Source: Rhodovulum sulfidophilum
GTDB taxonomy: Bacteria > Pseudomonadota > Alphaproteobacteria > Rhodobacterales > Rhodobacteraceae
Direction: 5' to 3'
DNA length: 64,000 nt
Assembly (NCBI GenBank): GCA_003241785.1
Contig: QFPW01000020.1
Span: 28,358 to 92,357 of the forward strand
A program made the translations under genes and the position numbers. Below, in pieces: positions 35,615-46,266 of the stretch. The first letter of the stretch is position 1; every line of letters starts with the position of its first letter. The notes beneath the pieces were generated by a model, which saw only the letters and a list, made by a program, of their open reading frames with translations, made no database searches and was not told where the DNA came from.

Positions 35615-35769
35615 CGCGCTGGTGCTCCGGGCGCGCCCCGACGTCCCGGCGTGTCGTGCTTCATTCCCGCTCCCCCGCTGGCGCGGCCCATCGGCGCCGC
35701 GCGCCCCTTCTTTTCCCGCGCGCGGGCCCGATGACAAGGGCGCGCGGATCGTCCGGGGCCCCGAACGGC

Positions 35770-35798
35770 GAAAGCCCCGGGGTGTCCCCGGGGCTTTC
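35770..35798 (-). terminator. Intrinsic-type hairpin downstream of mmsA
   Basis: Perfect 13-bp stem GAAAGCCCCGGGG with a 3-base loop, 27 bases after the mmsA stop. The stem ends in CTTTC in either direction, giving a short T tract. Confidence 0.75.
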
Positions 35799-35824
35799 CA
35801 GTTGTTTCGACCGCCGGAGGGCGA

Positions 35825-37324
<1,500 letters not shown>

Positions 37325-37404
37325 GGGGTTCCTCCTTGAGTTTCCGTGGCACCAAGTGACATTATTGAAATCGTCATGCAATCGCCGGGAATAGCGGAAC
37401 TGAT

Positions 37405-38331
37405 ATGCGCAAGATCGACATCACCGGCGAATCCGGGCTGAACTGGGATGACTGCCGGCTGTTTCTCGCGGTCGCGCGGGCGGGGCAGATCCTGGCGGCG
37501 GCGCGGGCGCTCGGGGTGAACCAGGCGACGCTCAGCCGCCGGATGGCGGCGCTGGAAGGGGCGGTCGGCGCGAAGCTCCTGATCCGGCGCACCCATGGCT
37601 CGGACCTGACCGAGGCGGGGCGCGAGCTGCTCGATACGCTGGAGCGCGTCGAAGGCGAGCTCATCGCCGGGCAGGCGCGGCTCTCGGGGGCCGAGGGCGC
37701 GGTCGCCGGCGTCGTGCGGATCGGCGCGCCGGACGGCTTCGCCGTGGCCTTCCTCGCGCCCCGGCTGACCCGGCTCGCCGAACGGCATCCCGACCTGCGC
37801 ATCCAGCTCGTCCCCACGCCCCGCGGTTTCTCGCTCTCCCGGCGCGAGGCCGATGTCGCGGTGCTGGTCGGACGGCCCGACCGCGGGCGGCTCGTCGCGC
37901 GGAAGCTGACCGACTATAGCCTCGGGCTCTATGCCTCGCGAGACTATCTCGCGGAAGCGCCCGCGCCCGGAAGCCTCGCCGATCTCGCCGGGCACCGGCT
38001 GGTCGGCTATGTCGAGGATCTGATCACGGTGCCGGCGCTCAACTATTCGACCGCCTTCCTGCGCGACTGGCGCTCGCATTTCGAGATCTCGAGCGCGATC
38101 GGCCAGGTCGAGGCGGCGCGCCGCGGCGCGGGGATCGGCGTGCTGCACGACTATCTCGCGCGGCGGCACGCCGAGCTCGTCCCGATCCTGCCCGGGCACC
38201 GGGTGACGCGCTCCTACTGGGCGGCGATCCACGAGGATCTGCGCGACGTGGCGCGGGTGCGCGTCGCGAGCGACTTCCTGACCGAGATCGTCCGGGAAGC
38301 GCATGGGGAATTCGTCGTCGCGGCGGAGTGA
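37405..38331 (+). CDS. LysR-family regulator divergent from mmsA
   Basis: 308 residues. HTH near residues 25-60 (GQILAAARALGVNQATLSRR). The effector domain starts about 105 (GVVRIGAPDGFAVAFLAPRL). It is divergent from mmsA with 80 bases between starts, so it is a probable mmsA regulator. Confidence 0.9.
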   Translation: MRKIDITGESGLNWDDCRLFLAVARAGQILAAARALGVNQATLSRRMAALEGAVGAKLLIRRTHGSDLTEAGRELLDTLERVEGELIAGQARLSGAEGAVAGVVRIGAPDGFAVAFLAPRLTRLAERHPDLRIQLVPTPRGFSLSRREADVAVLVGRPDRGRLVARKLTDYSLGLYASRDYLAEAPAPGSLADLAGHRLVGYVEDLITVPALNYSTAFLRDWRSHFEISSAIGQVEAARRGAGIGVLHDYLARRHAELVPILPGHRVTRSYWAAIHEDLRDVARVRVASDFLTEIVREAHGEFVVAAE

Positions 38332-38387
38332 GCGGTTGCGAAGCCGGAGGTCGAGGACCGGGTGGCGGGCGGGGGATGGTGGTCGGC

Positions 38388-38452
38388 GGATGGTGGGCGG
38401 ATCGCCCACCCTACGGGCGCTTGTCGTAGGGTGGGCGATCCGCCCACCATCC
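38388..38452. repeat. REP-like inverted repeat, family B copy 3
   Basis: Perfect 28-bp arms (38388-38415, 38425-38452) with a 9-base loop; the arm sequence equals family B copy 1. A degenerate extra GGATGGTGG lies just upstream. It lies between the convergent LysR and iolB genes. Confidence 0.92.
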
Positions 38453-38466
38453 TCCGGCGCCGTTCG

Positions 38467-38526
38467 GGCGGACCCCGGTCCGCCGGGGTCGCGCCGCGTG
38501 ATCCGTAGGGCGGACCTCGGTCCGCC
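38467..38526. repeat. REP-like element, family A copy 4 (degenerate)
   Basis: The right arm (38504-38526) is identical to the family A consensus. The left arm (38467-38484) is reduced to GGCGGACCCCGGTCCGCC. It directly abuts family B copy 3, so the two families form a compound element here. Confidence 0.85.
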
Positions 38527-38532
38527 GCCTTC

Positions 38533-39348
38533 TCAGCCCTTCAGGTCGCGCTGGTAGATCCAGTCGAAATCCGGATGGTTCGCGAAGCGCCAGTTGCGGC
38601 GCGGGCCGGCCATGACGTTGAGATAGTACATCTCGAACCCGTAGGGCGAGCCGCAGGGGTGGTGGCCCTTCGGCACCAGCACGACGTCGTGGTCGTAGAC
38701 CGCCATCGTCTCGTCGAGCTCGCCGTCCTCGGTGAAGACCCGCTGGATGCCGAAGCCCTCCTTCGGGTTCATCCGGTGATAATAGGTCTCCTCGAGATAG
38801 GTCATCCGCGGGAAATCGTCCTCGTCGTGCCGATGCGGCGGGTAGGAGGACCAGTTGCCCTGCGGGGTGAAGACCTCGGTCACGAGGAGCGAGTCGGCGA
38901 AATCCTGGTTCTCCATCGCGATCGAGAACACGTGCCGCGTGTTGGAGCCCTTGCCGCGGGTGGCGGCGTCCACCGCGTCGGGGCCGATCACCCGCGCTTC
39001 GTGGCCGCCCTTGCCGGGCGCGGCGCAGACGCCGATCACGCAATCGGTCGTCGCGGTCGCGGTCCAGTCCGAGCCATTCGGCACATAGACGCTCCAGGGC
39101 GGGGTGCGCTCCCAGACCGAGAGCCGCTGGCCGAGCTCGCCGAAATCCTCGCCGCCGGCGGAGATCTTCGCCTTGCCCTCGACGAGGACCAGGATCACCT
39201 CGGTGTCGCCGGTCGCCTCGGCCGCCGTCTCGCCCGCGGCGAGGCGGTAGAGGCCGAAGCCGACATAGCCCCAGCCGGCGCTTTCCGGCGTGACGTCATG
39301 CACCTTGCCGGTCGCGCCGGCGGGTTTCACGAGGAGTTTGGAAGTCAT
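38533..39348 (-). CDS. iolB: 5-deoxy-glucuronate isomerase
   Basis: 271 residues, bicupin fold. Seen: YPPHRHDEDDFPRMTYLEET, the metal-binding His/Glu set, and VLVPKGHHPCGSPYGFEMYY. It isomerises 5-deoxy-glucuronate to 5-deoxy-2-ketogluconate in myo-inositol catabolism. It follows iolD by 79 bases that contain only a 9-bp hairpin. Confidence 0.96.
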   Translation of the reverse strand: MTSKLLVKPAGATGKVHDVTPESAGWGYVGFGLYRLAAGETAAEATGDTEVILVLVEGKAKISAGGEDFGELGQRLSVWERTPPWSVYVPNGSDWTATATTDCVIGVCAAPGKGGHEARVIGPDAVDAATRGKGSNTRHVFSIAMENQDFADSLLVTEVFTPQGNWSSYPPHRHDEDDFPRMTYLEETYYHRMNPKEGFGIQRVFTEDGELDETMAVYDHDVVLVPKGHHPCGSPYGFEMYYLNVMAGPRRNWRFANHPDFDWIYQRDLKG

Positions 39349-39379
39349 CGGATCAGTTCCCTGTCCTTGAACGGCGAGA

Positions 39380-39400
39380 AACCGCGCGGGTCGCGCGGTT
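39380..39400 (-). promoter_or_regulatory. Hairpin in the iolD-iolB spacer
   Basis: Perfect 9-bp inverted repeat AACCGCGCG/CGCGCGGTT with a 3-base loop, no T-run. It may set relative expression of iolB or stabilise the processed iolCD message. Confidence 0.4.
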
Positions 39401-39427
39401 CCCCGGGGGATAGTTCGGCGCGGCCGG

Positions 39428-41257
39428 TCAGTCGACCCGCTGCAACTCGCGCTTCGCCACGTATTCGGCGTGCGCGGCCCGGACCTCGGCGCGATCCGAG
39501 ACCTCGGGCACGGCGACGTCCCACCAGGCGCCGCCTTCCTCGGTGGTCGGCATCGGATCGGTGTCGATCACGATCGCATAGGTCTTGTCCGAGGCGCGGG
39601 CGCGGACCATCGCCGCCTCGAGCTCGGCGATCGAGCCCACCTTCTCCGCCGTCGCCCCCAGCGCCGCGGCATGCGCGGTGAAGTCGATGTTGGAGGGCGT
39701 CACGTGCCGGGCGGTGTCGATCAGGTTGTTGAAGCTCGCCCCGCCGCACCGCATCTGCAGCCGGTTGATGCAGGCGTAGCCCCTGTTGTCGAGCAGCACG
39801 AGGATGAGCTTGTGGCCGAGCATGACCGAGGTCGCGAGCTCGGAGTTCAGCATCATGTAGCTGCCGTCGCCGACCATCACCACGACCTCGCGGTCGGGAT
39901 GCGCCATCTTCACCCCGAGCCCGCCCGCGACCTCGTAGCCCATGGTCGAGAAGCCGTATTCGAGGTGGTAGCCGTTCGGCTTCGCGGTCTTCCAGAGCTT
40001 GTGCAACTCGCCCGGCAGGCCGCCGGCCGCGCAGACGACGATCGCATCCTCGTCGAGCGAGCGCTGCACCGCGCCGATCACATGCATGTCGGTCGGCAGT
40101 GTGTTGGCGTCCTTCGGCTCCGCCGTCACCTTGTCGACCGCCGCGATCCAGTCGGACTTGAGGCCCGCGTCGAAGGCCGGGGCGGCATGGTCGCCGAGCA
40201 GCTCGCTGATCTCCTCGAGCCCGAGCCTCGCGTCGGCGACGAGCGGGAGCGCGTTGTGCTTGTGCGTGTCGAAGGTCGCGACGTTGATCGAGACGATGCG
40301 CCGGTCGGGGTTCTGGAACAGCGCCCAGGAGCCGGTGGTGAAGTCCTGCAGCCGGGTGCCGACGCCGATGATCACATCCGCCTCGGCGGCGATCGCGTTG
40401 CTCGCCGCCGAGCCGGTGACGCCGACCGAGCCGAGGTTCAGCGGATGGTCCCAGGGCAGCGAGGACTTGCCGGCCTGGGTCTCGCCGACCGGGATGCCGT
40501 GCTTCTCGGCGAAGGCCTTGAGCGTCTCGGTGGCGCCCGCGTAGAGCACGCCGCCGCCGGCGATGATGAGCGGGCGCCTGGCGCTCCGGATCGCGTCCGC
40601 GGCGGCCTTGACCTCGCGCAGGCCCGGCCGGGGCCGGCGGCGGTGCCATTCGCGCGGCGCGAAGAACTCGACCGGGTAGTCGTAGGCCTCGGCCTGCACG
40701 TCCTGGCAGAAGGCGAGCGTGACCGGGCCGCAATCGGCCGGATCGGTCATGGTCGCGAAGGCGCGGGGCAGGGCGGTCAGCAGCTGTTCCGGCCGCTGGA
40801 TGCGGTCGAAGTAGCGGCTGATCGGCTTGAAGACGTCGTTGACGCTCATCGAGCCGTCGTTGAAATCCTCGAGCTGCTGCAGCACCGGATCGGGAGCGCG
40901 GTTGGCGAAGACGTCGCCCGGCACGAAGAGCACCGGCAGCCGGTTCACATGCGCGAGGCCGCAGGAGGTGACGAGGTTGAGCGCGCCCGGGCCGATCGAG
41001 GTGGTGACGGCCATCGCCCGCTCGCGGTTCAGCGCCTTGGCATAGGCGATGGCCGCGTTGGCCATGCCCTGCTCGTTGTGCGCCCGCCAGGTCGGGAAAT
41101 CGTCGCCGGCGGCGTAGAGCGCCTCGCCCATGCCCGCGACGTTGCCATGGCCGAAGATCGCCCAGCAGCCGGCGAGGAAGGGCACGCCCTCCTCGTTGAG
41201 CTGGTTCGAGCAGTAGCGGACCAGGGCCTGGGCCGCGGTCAAACGGATCGTCTTCAT
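39428..41257 (-). CDS. iolD: 3D-(3,5/4)-trihydroxycyclohexane-1,2-dione hydrolase
   Basis: 609 residues, thiamine diphosphate enzyme of the acetolactate-synthase fold. Catalytic Glu region RAHNEQGMANAAIAYAKA; ThDP/Mg motif VMVGDGSYMMLNSE; INRLQMRCGG is typical of IolD. It opens the inositol-derived ring to 5-deoxy-glucuronate. Its ATG overlaps the TGA of iolC (ATGA), indicating translational coupling. Confidence 0.96.
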   Translation of the reverse strand: MKTIRLTAAQALVRYCSNQLNEEGVPFLAGCWAIFGHGNVAGMGEALYAAGDDFPTWRAHNEQGMANAAIAYAKALNRERAMAVTTSIGPGALNLVTSCGLAHVNRLPVLFVPGDVFANRAPDPVLQQLEDFNDGSMSVNDVFKPISRYFDRIQRPEQLLTALPRAFATMTDPADCGPVTLAFCQDVQAEAYDYPVEFFAPREWHRRRPRPGLREVKAAADAIRSARRPLIIAGGGVLYAGATETLKAFAEKHGIPVGETQAGKSSLPWDHPLNLGSVGVTGSAASNAIAAEADVIIGVGTRLQDFTTGSWALFQNPDRRIVSINVATFDTHKHNALPLVADARLGLEEISELLGDHAAPAFDAGLKSDWIAAVDKVTAEPKDANTLPTDMHVIGAVQRSLDEDAIVVCAAGGLPGELHKLWKTAKPNGYHLEYGFSTMGYEVAGGLGVKMAHPDREVVVMVGDGSYMMLNSELATSVMLGHKLILVLLDNRGYACINRLQMRCGGASFNNLIDTARHVTPSNIDFTAHAAALGATAEKVGSIAELEAAMVRARASDKTYAIVIDTDPMPTTEEGGAWWDVAVPEVSDRAEVRAAHAEYVAKRELQRVD

Positions 41258-43185
41258 GCCGCGGCTCCCTTGCGCGCAGTCGTCTTGGCCCGCGCCTCGT
41301 CCCAGAGGTGGCAGAGGCGCTGGTATTTCGCGGCCATGTTGTCCACGGCCGCGTCATCGGACATCGTCCCGCCCAGCCAGCCGCGGGCGGCCTCGGCGAA
41401 GATGGTGCGGCCGACGGCGAAACCCTTGACGAGATCGTGGCTCGCCGCGACCGCGAAGCTGGCGGCGAGTTCCTCGGTCGGGGCCTCGAGGCCCAGGACG
41501 ACGATGCCGCGGGTGTGCGCGTCGTTGCGGGTGATGGCCGCGCAGGCGTTCTGCCAGCCCGCGTCGGTCTTCATCGGCTCGAGCTTCCACCAGTCGGGAT
41601 AGACGCCGATGTCGTAGAACCGCTGGATGATCTCGGCCGTGGTCGTATCGGTGACCGGCGCGACCTTGGACGGGATGATCTCCAGCAGGAACTCCAGCCG
41701 GTTGGCGCGGCAGGCATGGAACAGGCGGGTGACGACCGCCTCCTGCTCCGCCTTCATCTCGGCCGTGTCGTCGGGGTGGTAGAAGCAGAGCACCTTCACG
41801 ACGTGCTCGAGCGGCCATTCCGCGAGCGCCGAGCCGTAGTCGGGCTCGACCGCGTCCTCGAGCCGGAGCGGACGGCTGCCCGGATATTCGACCGGGCGGC
41901 CGATCCAGAGGCCGGAGCCCGCCGCTGCGTAGAGCGCGCTGCGCCCGACGCGGCCGTCGCAGAGGATGCCGTAGCCGGGGCGGCCGGCGGCGACGCGGGT
42001 CGCGGCCTTCAGGCACAGCTCCTTGAACGGGTCGATCCGGTCGCGCGAGACGCCGAGCTCGTCGCAGACCGCCTCGAGCTGCATCCGGTGGTCGAAGGCG
42101 AAGACATGCATCTCCGGCCAGTCGTGGAGCCGGTTGGTCGACCAGTGGATCTGCTCGAGCTCCGCGTCCTTGCGCAGCGCCTTCTCCTTCACACCGCGAT
42201 CGAGGAAGAACTGAAGCTCCTCCCAGGACGGATAGGCCGGGGTGCAGCCGTGGCGGGAGACCGCGAAGGCGCCGCAGGCATTCGCGTATTTGAGCGCGGT
42301 CGGCCAGTCCTGATCGGTCAGCCAGCCCTTGAGCAGGCCCGAGAAGAAGCCGTCGCCCGCGCCGAGCACGTTGAAGACCTCGATCGGGAAGCCCGGGCCG
42401 GTCTGGCCGTCGTCGAGGCTGTCCGGGATCTCGCCCACGAAGGCCACGGCGCCATCGGCGCCGCGCTTGCAGACCAGCGTCGCGTTCGAGACGGCGCGGA
42501 CCGCGCGGAGCGCCGCCACCGTGTCGGTCGTGCCGCCGGCGATGTGGAATTCCTCCTCGGTGCCCACGATCAGGTCGAAATAGTGCAGCGTCGTCTGCAG
42601 CTTCGCCGTGACGGCGGCGCTTTCGACGAAGCGGCTCTCGCCGTCGCCGTGGCCCGCGACGCCCCAGAGGTTCGGGCGGTAGTCGATGTCGAGCGCGGTC
42701 CTGGCGCCGTTTTCGCGCGCGAGGCGCAGCGCCTTCAGCACGGCCGCCTCGGTGCGCGGATGGCTGAGGTGCGTGCCGGTGACGACGATCGCGCGGGTGT
42801 CGGCGATCAGCGCGGGATCCACGTCATCCTCGCAGAGCGCCATGTCGGCGCAGTTCTCGCGGTAGAAGATCAGCGGGAACTGGTGCTGGTCGCGGATGCC
42901 GAGCAGCACCAGCGCGGTCAGCCGGTCGGGGTCGGTGATGACGCCCCGGGTGTCCACCCCCTCCGCCGCGAGCGTCTCGCGGATGAAACGGCCCATGTGC
43001 TCGTCGCCGACGCGGGTCAGCAGGCCGGACTTGAGGCCGAGGCGGGCGGTGCCGGCGGCGATGTTGGTCGGCGAGCCACCGATATACTTGTCGAAGGAGG
43101 CCATGTCCTCCAGCCGGCCGCCGATCTGGCCGCCATAGAGATCGACCGAAGAACGGCCAATCGTGATGACGTCGAGGTGTGGCAT
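41254..43185 (-). CDS. iolC: 5-dehydro-2-deoxygluconokinase IolC fused to a DUF2090 domain
   Basis: 643 residues from the ATG at 43185 with GGGGGAG upstream; longer in-frame codons are unlikely. Residues 1-320 are a PfkB-type kinase (YIGGSPTNIAAGTARLG, and catalytic FNVLGAGDGFFSGLL). Residues about 335-640 are DUF2090, an aldolase-like TIM barrel (MHVFAFDHRMQLEAVCDELG) proposed to act on the phosphorylated intermediate. The fusion would join kinase and aldolase (IolC and IolJ-like) steps. It is first in the iolC-iolD-iolB operon, behind an IolR-like operator. Confidence 0.95.
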   Translation of the reverse strand: MPHLDVITIGRSSVDLYGGQIGGRLEDMASFDKYIGGSPTNIAAGTARLGLKSGLLTRVGDEHMGRFIRETLAAEGVDTRGVITDPDRLTALVLLGIRDQHQFPLIFYRENCADMALCEDDVDPALIADTRAIVVTGTHLSHPRTEAAVLKALRLARENGARTALDIDYRPNLWGVAGHGDGESRFVESAAVTAKLQTTLHYFDLIVGTEEEFHIAGGTTDTVAALRAVRAVSNATLVCKRGADGAVAFVGEIPDSLDDGQTGPGFPIEVFNVLGAGDGFFSGLLKGWLTDQDWPTALKYANACGAFAVSRHGCTPAYPSWEELQFFLDRGVKEKALRKDAELEQIHWSTNRLHDWPEMHVFAFDHRMQLEAVCDELGVSRDRIDPFKELCLKAATRVAAGRPGYGILCDGRVGRSALYAAAGSGLWIGRPVEYPGSRPLRLEDAVEPDYGSALAEWPLEHVVKVLCFYHPDDTAEMKAEQEAVVTRLFHACRANRLEFLLEIIPSKVAPVTDTTTAEIIQRFYDIGVYPDWWKLEPMKTDAGWQNACAAITRNDAHTRGIVVLGLEAPTEELAASFAVAASHDLVKGFAVGRTIFAEAARGWLGGTMSDDAAVDNMAAKYQRLCHLWDEARAKTTARKGAAA

Positions 43186-43254
43186 GCGCGAAGCTCCCCC
43201 CTTTGCCCGGTACACGGGTCTGCGAATCAAATCGTTCGATCTGAGGGCATAAAT

Positions 43255-43268
43255 AGAATATTTATTCC
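43255..43268. promoter_or_regulatory. IolR-like operator before iolC (AGAA-N6-TTCC)
   Basis: AGAATATTTATTCC differs by one base from GGAA-N6-TTCC, the operator reported for RpiR-type IolR in rhizobia. It lies in the only AT-rich part of the gap between iolC and the end of the RpiR gene. A second half-site GGAA is at 43275-43278. Confidence 0.5.
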
Positions 43269-43282
43269 GTTTTGGGAATTGC

Positions 43283-44125
43283 CTATTCGCGTCCCGGCGA
43301 CCCCTCGCGCCGGGCGCCGACCGCGACCGCCAGGGTGAGCGCCAGCGCGAAGGTCGCCGAGAGCGCGCGGAAGGCGCCGACGTCGATTTCGGAGACCAGG
43401 AGCGGGATCGCTTCGAGGCGCTGCAGCGGGCTCGACAGGCTGTCGGTGATCGCGACGACCTCGAGCCCGTGCTTGCCGGCGGACTCGGCCATGGCGACGG
43501 TCTCGACGCTGTAGGGCGCGAAGGTGATCGCGAGCATCGCCTCGCCGCGGCGCAGCGCGTGACCGGTGTTGAGCTTGCCGACCCCGGTGTGAAGGAAGCT
43601 TGGAATCCCCATCTTCTCAAAGGCATAATCGAGATAGGCCGCGACAGGGAAAGCGCGCCGGTAGCCGATGATATGGATCATCGGCGCCCGCGCGAGCGTT
43701 TCGACCGCCTCCTCGAGCATGTCCGGGGCGACGGTCGTCATCAGCTTCTCGATCGACGCGCGGCCCGCGTCGACGAATTCCGCGAGCATCGCCCCCGGGC
43801 TGTGCGCGCCCATGCCGCGCAGGTTGTTGAGCCGCGTCGCGTAATCGGGCCAGTTGCGGGCATATTCGTCGCGGAACAGGCGTTGCAGCTGGCTGAAGCC
43901 GGTGAAGCCGAGCTCCTGGCAGAAGCGCATCATCGCCGAGGGCTGCACCTCGGCGGCGGCGGCGAGCTCCGCCACGGTCGAGACCGCGACCCGGTCGGGA
44001 TACTGGGAGATGAAATCGGCGCATTGACGCAGCCGTTTCGGCATTGAATCCGCGCGTTCGGCGAGCCGCCTGAAAAATGCTTCGAGAGTCTCCGGCGCGT
44101 CGGAGTCATTCACCTCGGAGACCAT
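43283..44125 (-). CDS. RpiR-family regulator, probable IolR repressor
   Basis: 280 residues from the ATG at 44125. N-terminal HTH_6 domain (VAVSTVAELAAAAEVQPSAM) and C-terminal SIS sugar-phosphate-binding domain (APMIHIIGYRRAFPVAAYLD, ITDSLSSPL). It lies directly upstream of iolC and in the same direction. An exact GGAA-N6-TTCC site precedes its own start and a near match precedes iolC, consistent with autorepression and control of the iol operon by an inositol-pathway intermediate. Confidence 0.88.
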   Translation of the reverse strand: MVSEVNDSDAPETLEAFFRRLAERADSMPKRLRQCADFISQYPDRVAVSTVAELAAAAEVQPSAMMRFCQELGFTGFSQLQRLFRDEYARNWPDYATRLNNLRGMGAHSPGAMLAEFVDAGRASIEKLMTTVAPDMLEEAVETLARAPMIHIIGYRRAFPVAAYLDYAFEKMGIPSFLHTGVGKLNTGHALRRGEAMLAITFAPYSVETVAMAESAGKHGLEVVAITDSLSSPLQRLEAIPLLVSEIDVGAFRALSATFALALTLAVAVGARREGSPGRE

Positions 44126-44173
44126 GAGCCGGCTTCCCTGTCTGTGGCTTCCGCTTCCGCGGCGGAATTTTTT

Positions 44174-44187
44174 GGAATTTCTATTCC
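44174..44187. promoter_or_regulatory. IolR-like operator GGAA-N6-TTCC before the RpiR gene
   Basis: Exact GGAATTTCTATTCC, 49 bases upstream of the RpiR-family start codon. A further GGAA half-site lies 10 bases away (44164-44167). The match to the published IolR consensus is from memory. Confidence 0.6.
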
Positions 44188-44315
44188 ACGCCGCGAGGCG
44201 GTTCCTGTCAAGGGGCAAGCACCGCCGGGCGAAGCCCCCGAGGCGGCGGGGTCGACAGCGCCGGTTCGCGGACTATTGTGCGGCGCGACAAGATCTTGGG
44301 ACGATCGGAGCGGAC

Positions 44316-45320
44316 ATGCGAGCACGAATCTTGGGCGCGGGAGGGCCGATGGTCTCGGTCCTCGGCATCGGAGCGATGTCCTTCGCGGGCGTCTATGGCT
44401 CGGCGACGGAGGCGGACGCGCACGCGGTGCTGACCGCGGCGCTCGATCTCGGCGTCGACCATATCGACACCTCGAACATCTACGGCATGGGGCGGTCCGA
44501 GGAGATGATCGGAAGGTTCCTCGCCAAACAGGGCAAGGCGGCGGCCGGGCTCTTCAAGATCGCCACCAAGGGCGGGATCACCAGCGATCCCGAAACCGGC
44601 GCGCGGCGGTTCGACAATTCCCGCGCCCATCTCGAGGCCGAGCTCGACGGCAGCCTGAAGCGGCTGGGGCTCGAGACGGTCGACCTCTATTACGCGCATC
44701 GCCGCGATCCGGCGCTGCCGATCGAGGAGGTGGCCGAGACGCTCGCGGGCTTCGTGCGCGCCGGCAAGATCCGCGCCTTCGGCTTTTCCGAGATCGCGCC
44801 GGCCTCGCTCCGCCGCGCCGCGGCGGTGCATCCGGTGGCGGCGGTCCAGTCGGAATATTCGCTCTCGACCCGGCTGCCCGAGCTCGGGCTGATCCAGGCC
44901 TGCGCCGAGCTCGGCACCACGCTGGTCGCCTTCTCGCCGGTCGGCCGCGGGCTCCTGACCGACCACCCGCCGAGCGCCGAGGCGATCGCCGCCTCCGCCT
45001 TCCTCGCGACCGCGCCGCGGTTCAACGGACGCGATTACGCGGCAAATCTCGCGCATGTCGCCGCGTTCCAGCGGCTCGCGGCCGAAATGGGCGTGAGCGC
45101 GGCCGGCCTCGCGATCGCCTGGGCGCTGGCGCGGGCGCCGGAATGCGTGACGATCCCCGGCACGCGCTCGGTGGCGCATCTGCGCGAGCTTTGCGCCGGA
45201 ACGGAGATGGTTCTGGCCGAGGCCGATCTGGCGCGGATCGAAGCCGTGCTGCCGGTCGGCTGGGCGCATGGCGACCGTTATTCGCGCGAAGGCTGGATCG
45301 GGCCGGAGATGTACTGCTGA
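44316..45320 (+). CDS. Aldo/keto reductase
   Basis: 334 residues, TIM-barrel NADPH-dependent reductase. Catalytic tetrad visible: Asp and Tyr in HIDTSNIYGMGRSEE, Lys in KIATKGG, His in LYYAHRRDP. Phosphate-binding segment near the C-terminus: CVTIPGTRSVAHL. ATG at 44316; upstream in-frame codons overlap the RpiR promoter. It may accept inositol-like substrates given its position divergent from the iol regulator, but this is speculative. Confidence 0.9.
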   Translation: MRARILGAGGPMVSVLGIGAMSFAGVYGSATEADAHAVLTAALDLGVDHIDTSNIYGMGRSEEMIGRFLAKQGKAAAGLFKIATKGGITSDPETGARRFDNSRAHLEAELDGSLKRLGLETVDLYYAHRRDPALPIEEVAETLAGFVRAGKIRAFGFSEIAPASLRRAAAVHPVAAVQSEYSLSTRLPELGLIQACAELGTTLVAFSPVGRGLLTDHPPSAEAIAASAFLATAPRFNGRDYAANLAHVAAFQRLAAEMGVSAAGLAIAWALARAPECVTIPGTRSVAHLRELCAGTEMVLAEADLARIEAVLPVGWAHGDRYSREGWIGPEMYC

Positions 45321-45360
45321 GCGGGGGCGGGCGGGCTGAGGCTGCTCGGAGCGCTCCGCA

Positions 45361-45442
45361 GTCCCGGGCTTGACCCGGGACCTCGATGCCTGTTTCGCGG
45401 CGCCCGTCCCTGGGCGTCGAGGTCCCGGGTCAAGCCCGGGAC
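45361..45442. repeat. REP-like inverted repeat, family C
   Basis: Perfect 26-bp arms (45361-45386 and 45417-45442) around a 30-base loop. The arm contains GTCCCGGGCTTGACCCGGGA, itself nearly palindromic. It lies between the convergent aldo/keto reductase and efp genes. Similar CCCGGG-TTGA-CCCGGG elements are widespread in alphaproteobacterial genomes. Confidence 0.9.
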
Positions 45443-45505
45443 AGTGCCAAACCTTCGAGCTGGTGCCTTGGCCGCCGCGCGTCCCGCCGCCGCCGGGTCG
45501 AGCGC

Positions 45506-46069
45506 TTACGCGCGCTCGACGTATTCCATCGTCTCGGTCGAGACGATGATCGCCTCGCCCTCGCCGACGAAGGGCGGGATCATCACGCGCACGCCATTGT
45601 CGAGGATCGCGGGCTTGAAGCTGTTCGCGGCGGTCTGGCCCTTCACCGCCGGCTCGGTCTCGACCACGGTGCAGGTGACCTTGTCGGGCAGCTGCGCGTT
45701 CAGCGCCTCGTCCTCGTAGTACTCGACGAGGATGGTCATGCCATCCTGCAGGAAGGCGCGGCGCTCGCCGAAGATGTCGGCGGGGATCGTCACCTGCTCG
45801 AAGGTCTCGGCGTCCATGAAGTGCAGGAGCCCGTCGCTCTCGTAGAGGAACTGCTGGTCCTTCTGGTCGAGCCGGACGCGCTCCACCTTGTCCGCCGAGC
45901 GGAACCGCTCGTTGAGCTTGCGGTTGTCGCGGATGTTCTTCATCTCGACCTGGGCGAAGGCGCCGCCCTTGCCGGGCTTCACATGCGCGACCTTGACCGC
46001 GACCCAGAGCCCGCCGTCGTGCTCGAGGATATAGCCCGGCCGGATTTCATTGCCGTTGATCTTGGGCAT
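45506..46069 (-). CDS. efp: Elongation factor P
   Basis: 187 residues, three OB-like domains. The tip lysine is K34 in VKPGKGGAF. The C-terminal signature is PAILDNGVRVMIPPFVGEGE. It relieves ribosome stalling at polyproline. K34 is the site modified by EpmA-type enzymes in species that have them. Confidence 0.97.
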   Translation of the reverse strand: MPKINGNEIRPGYILEHDGGLWVAVKVAHVKPGKGGAFAQVEMKNIRDNRKLNERFRSADKVERVRLDQKDQQFLYESDGLLHFMDAETFEQVTIPADIFGERRAFLQDGMTILVEYYEDEALNAQLPDKVTCTVVETEPAVKGQTAANSFKPAILDNGVRVMIPPFVGEGEAIIVSTETMEYVERA

Positions 46070-46266
46070 TGCGCCAGTCCATTCATGAGTTGGAAATCGG
46101 GGCCCGCTATATGCCGAAGTTTGGGCGCTGGCAAGTTGCCGGCGGACGACCCCGCGACCGGACGTCTGGCCTCGCGGCCGCGTCGCCCGCCGTGGGGCGC
46201 CGCGTCCAGCCGGATCCGCCTCCGAACCGAAGACGCGGTCGCGACTCCCGCATTCACAGAGTTCCC

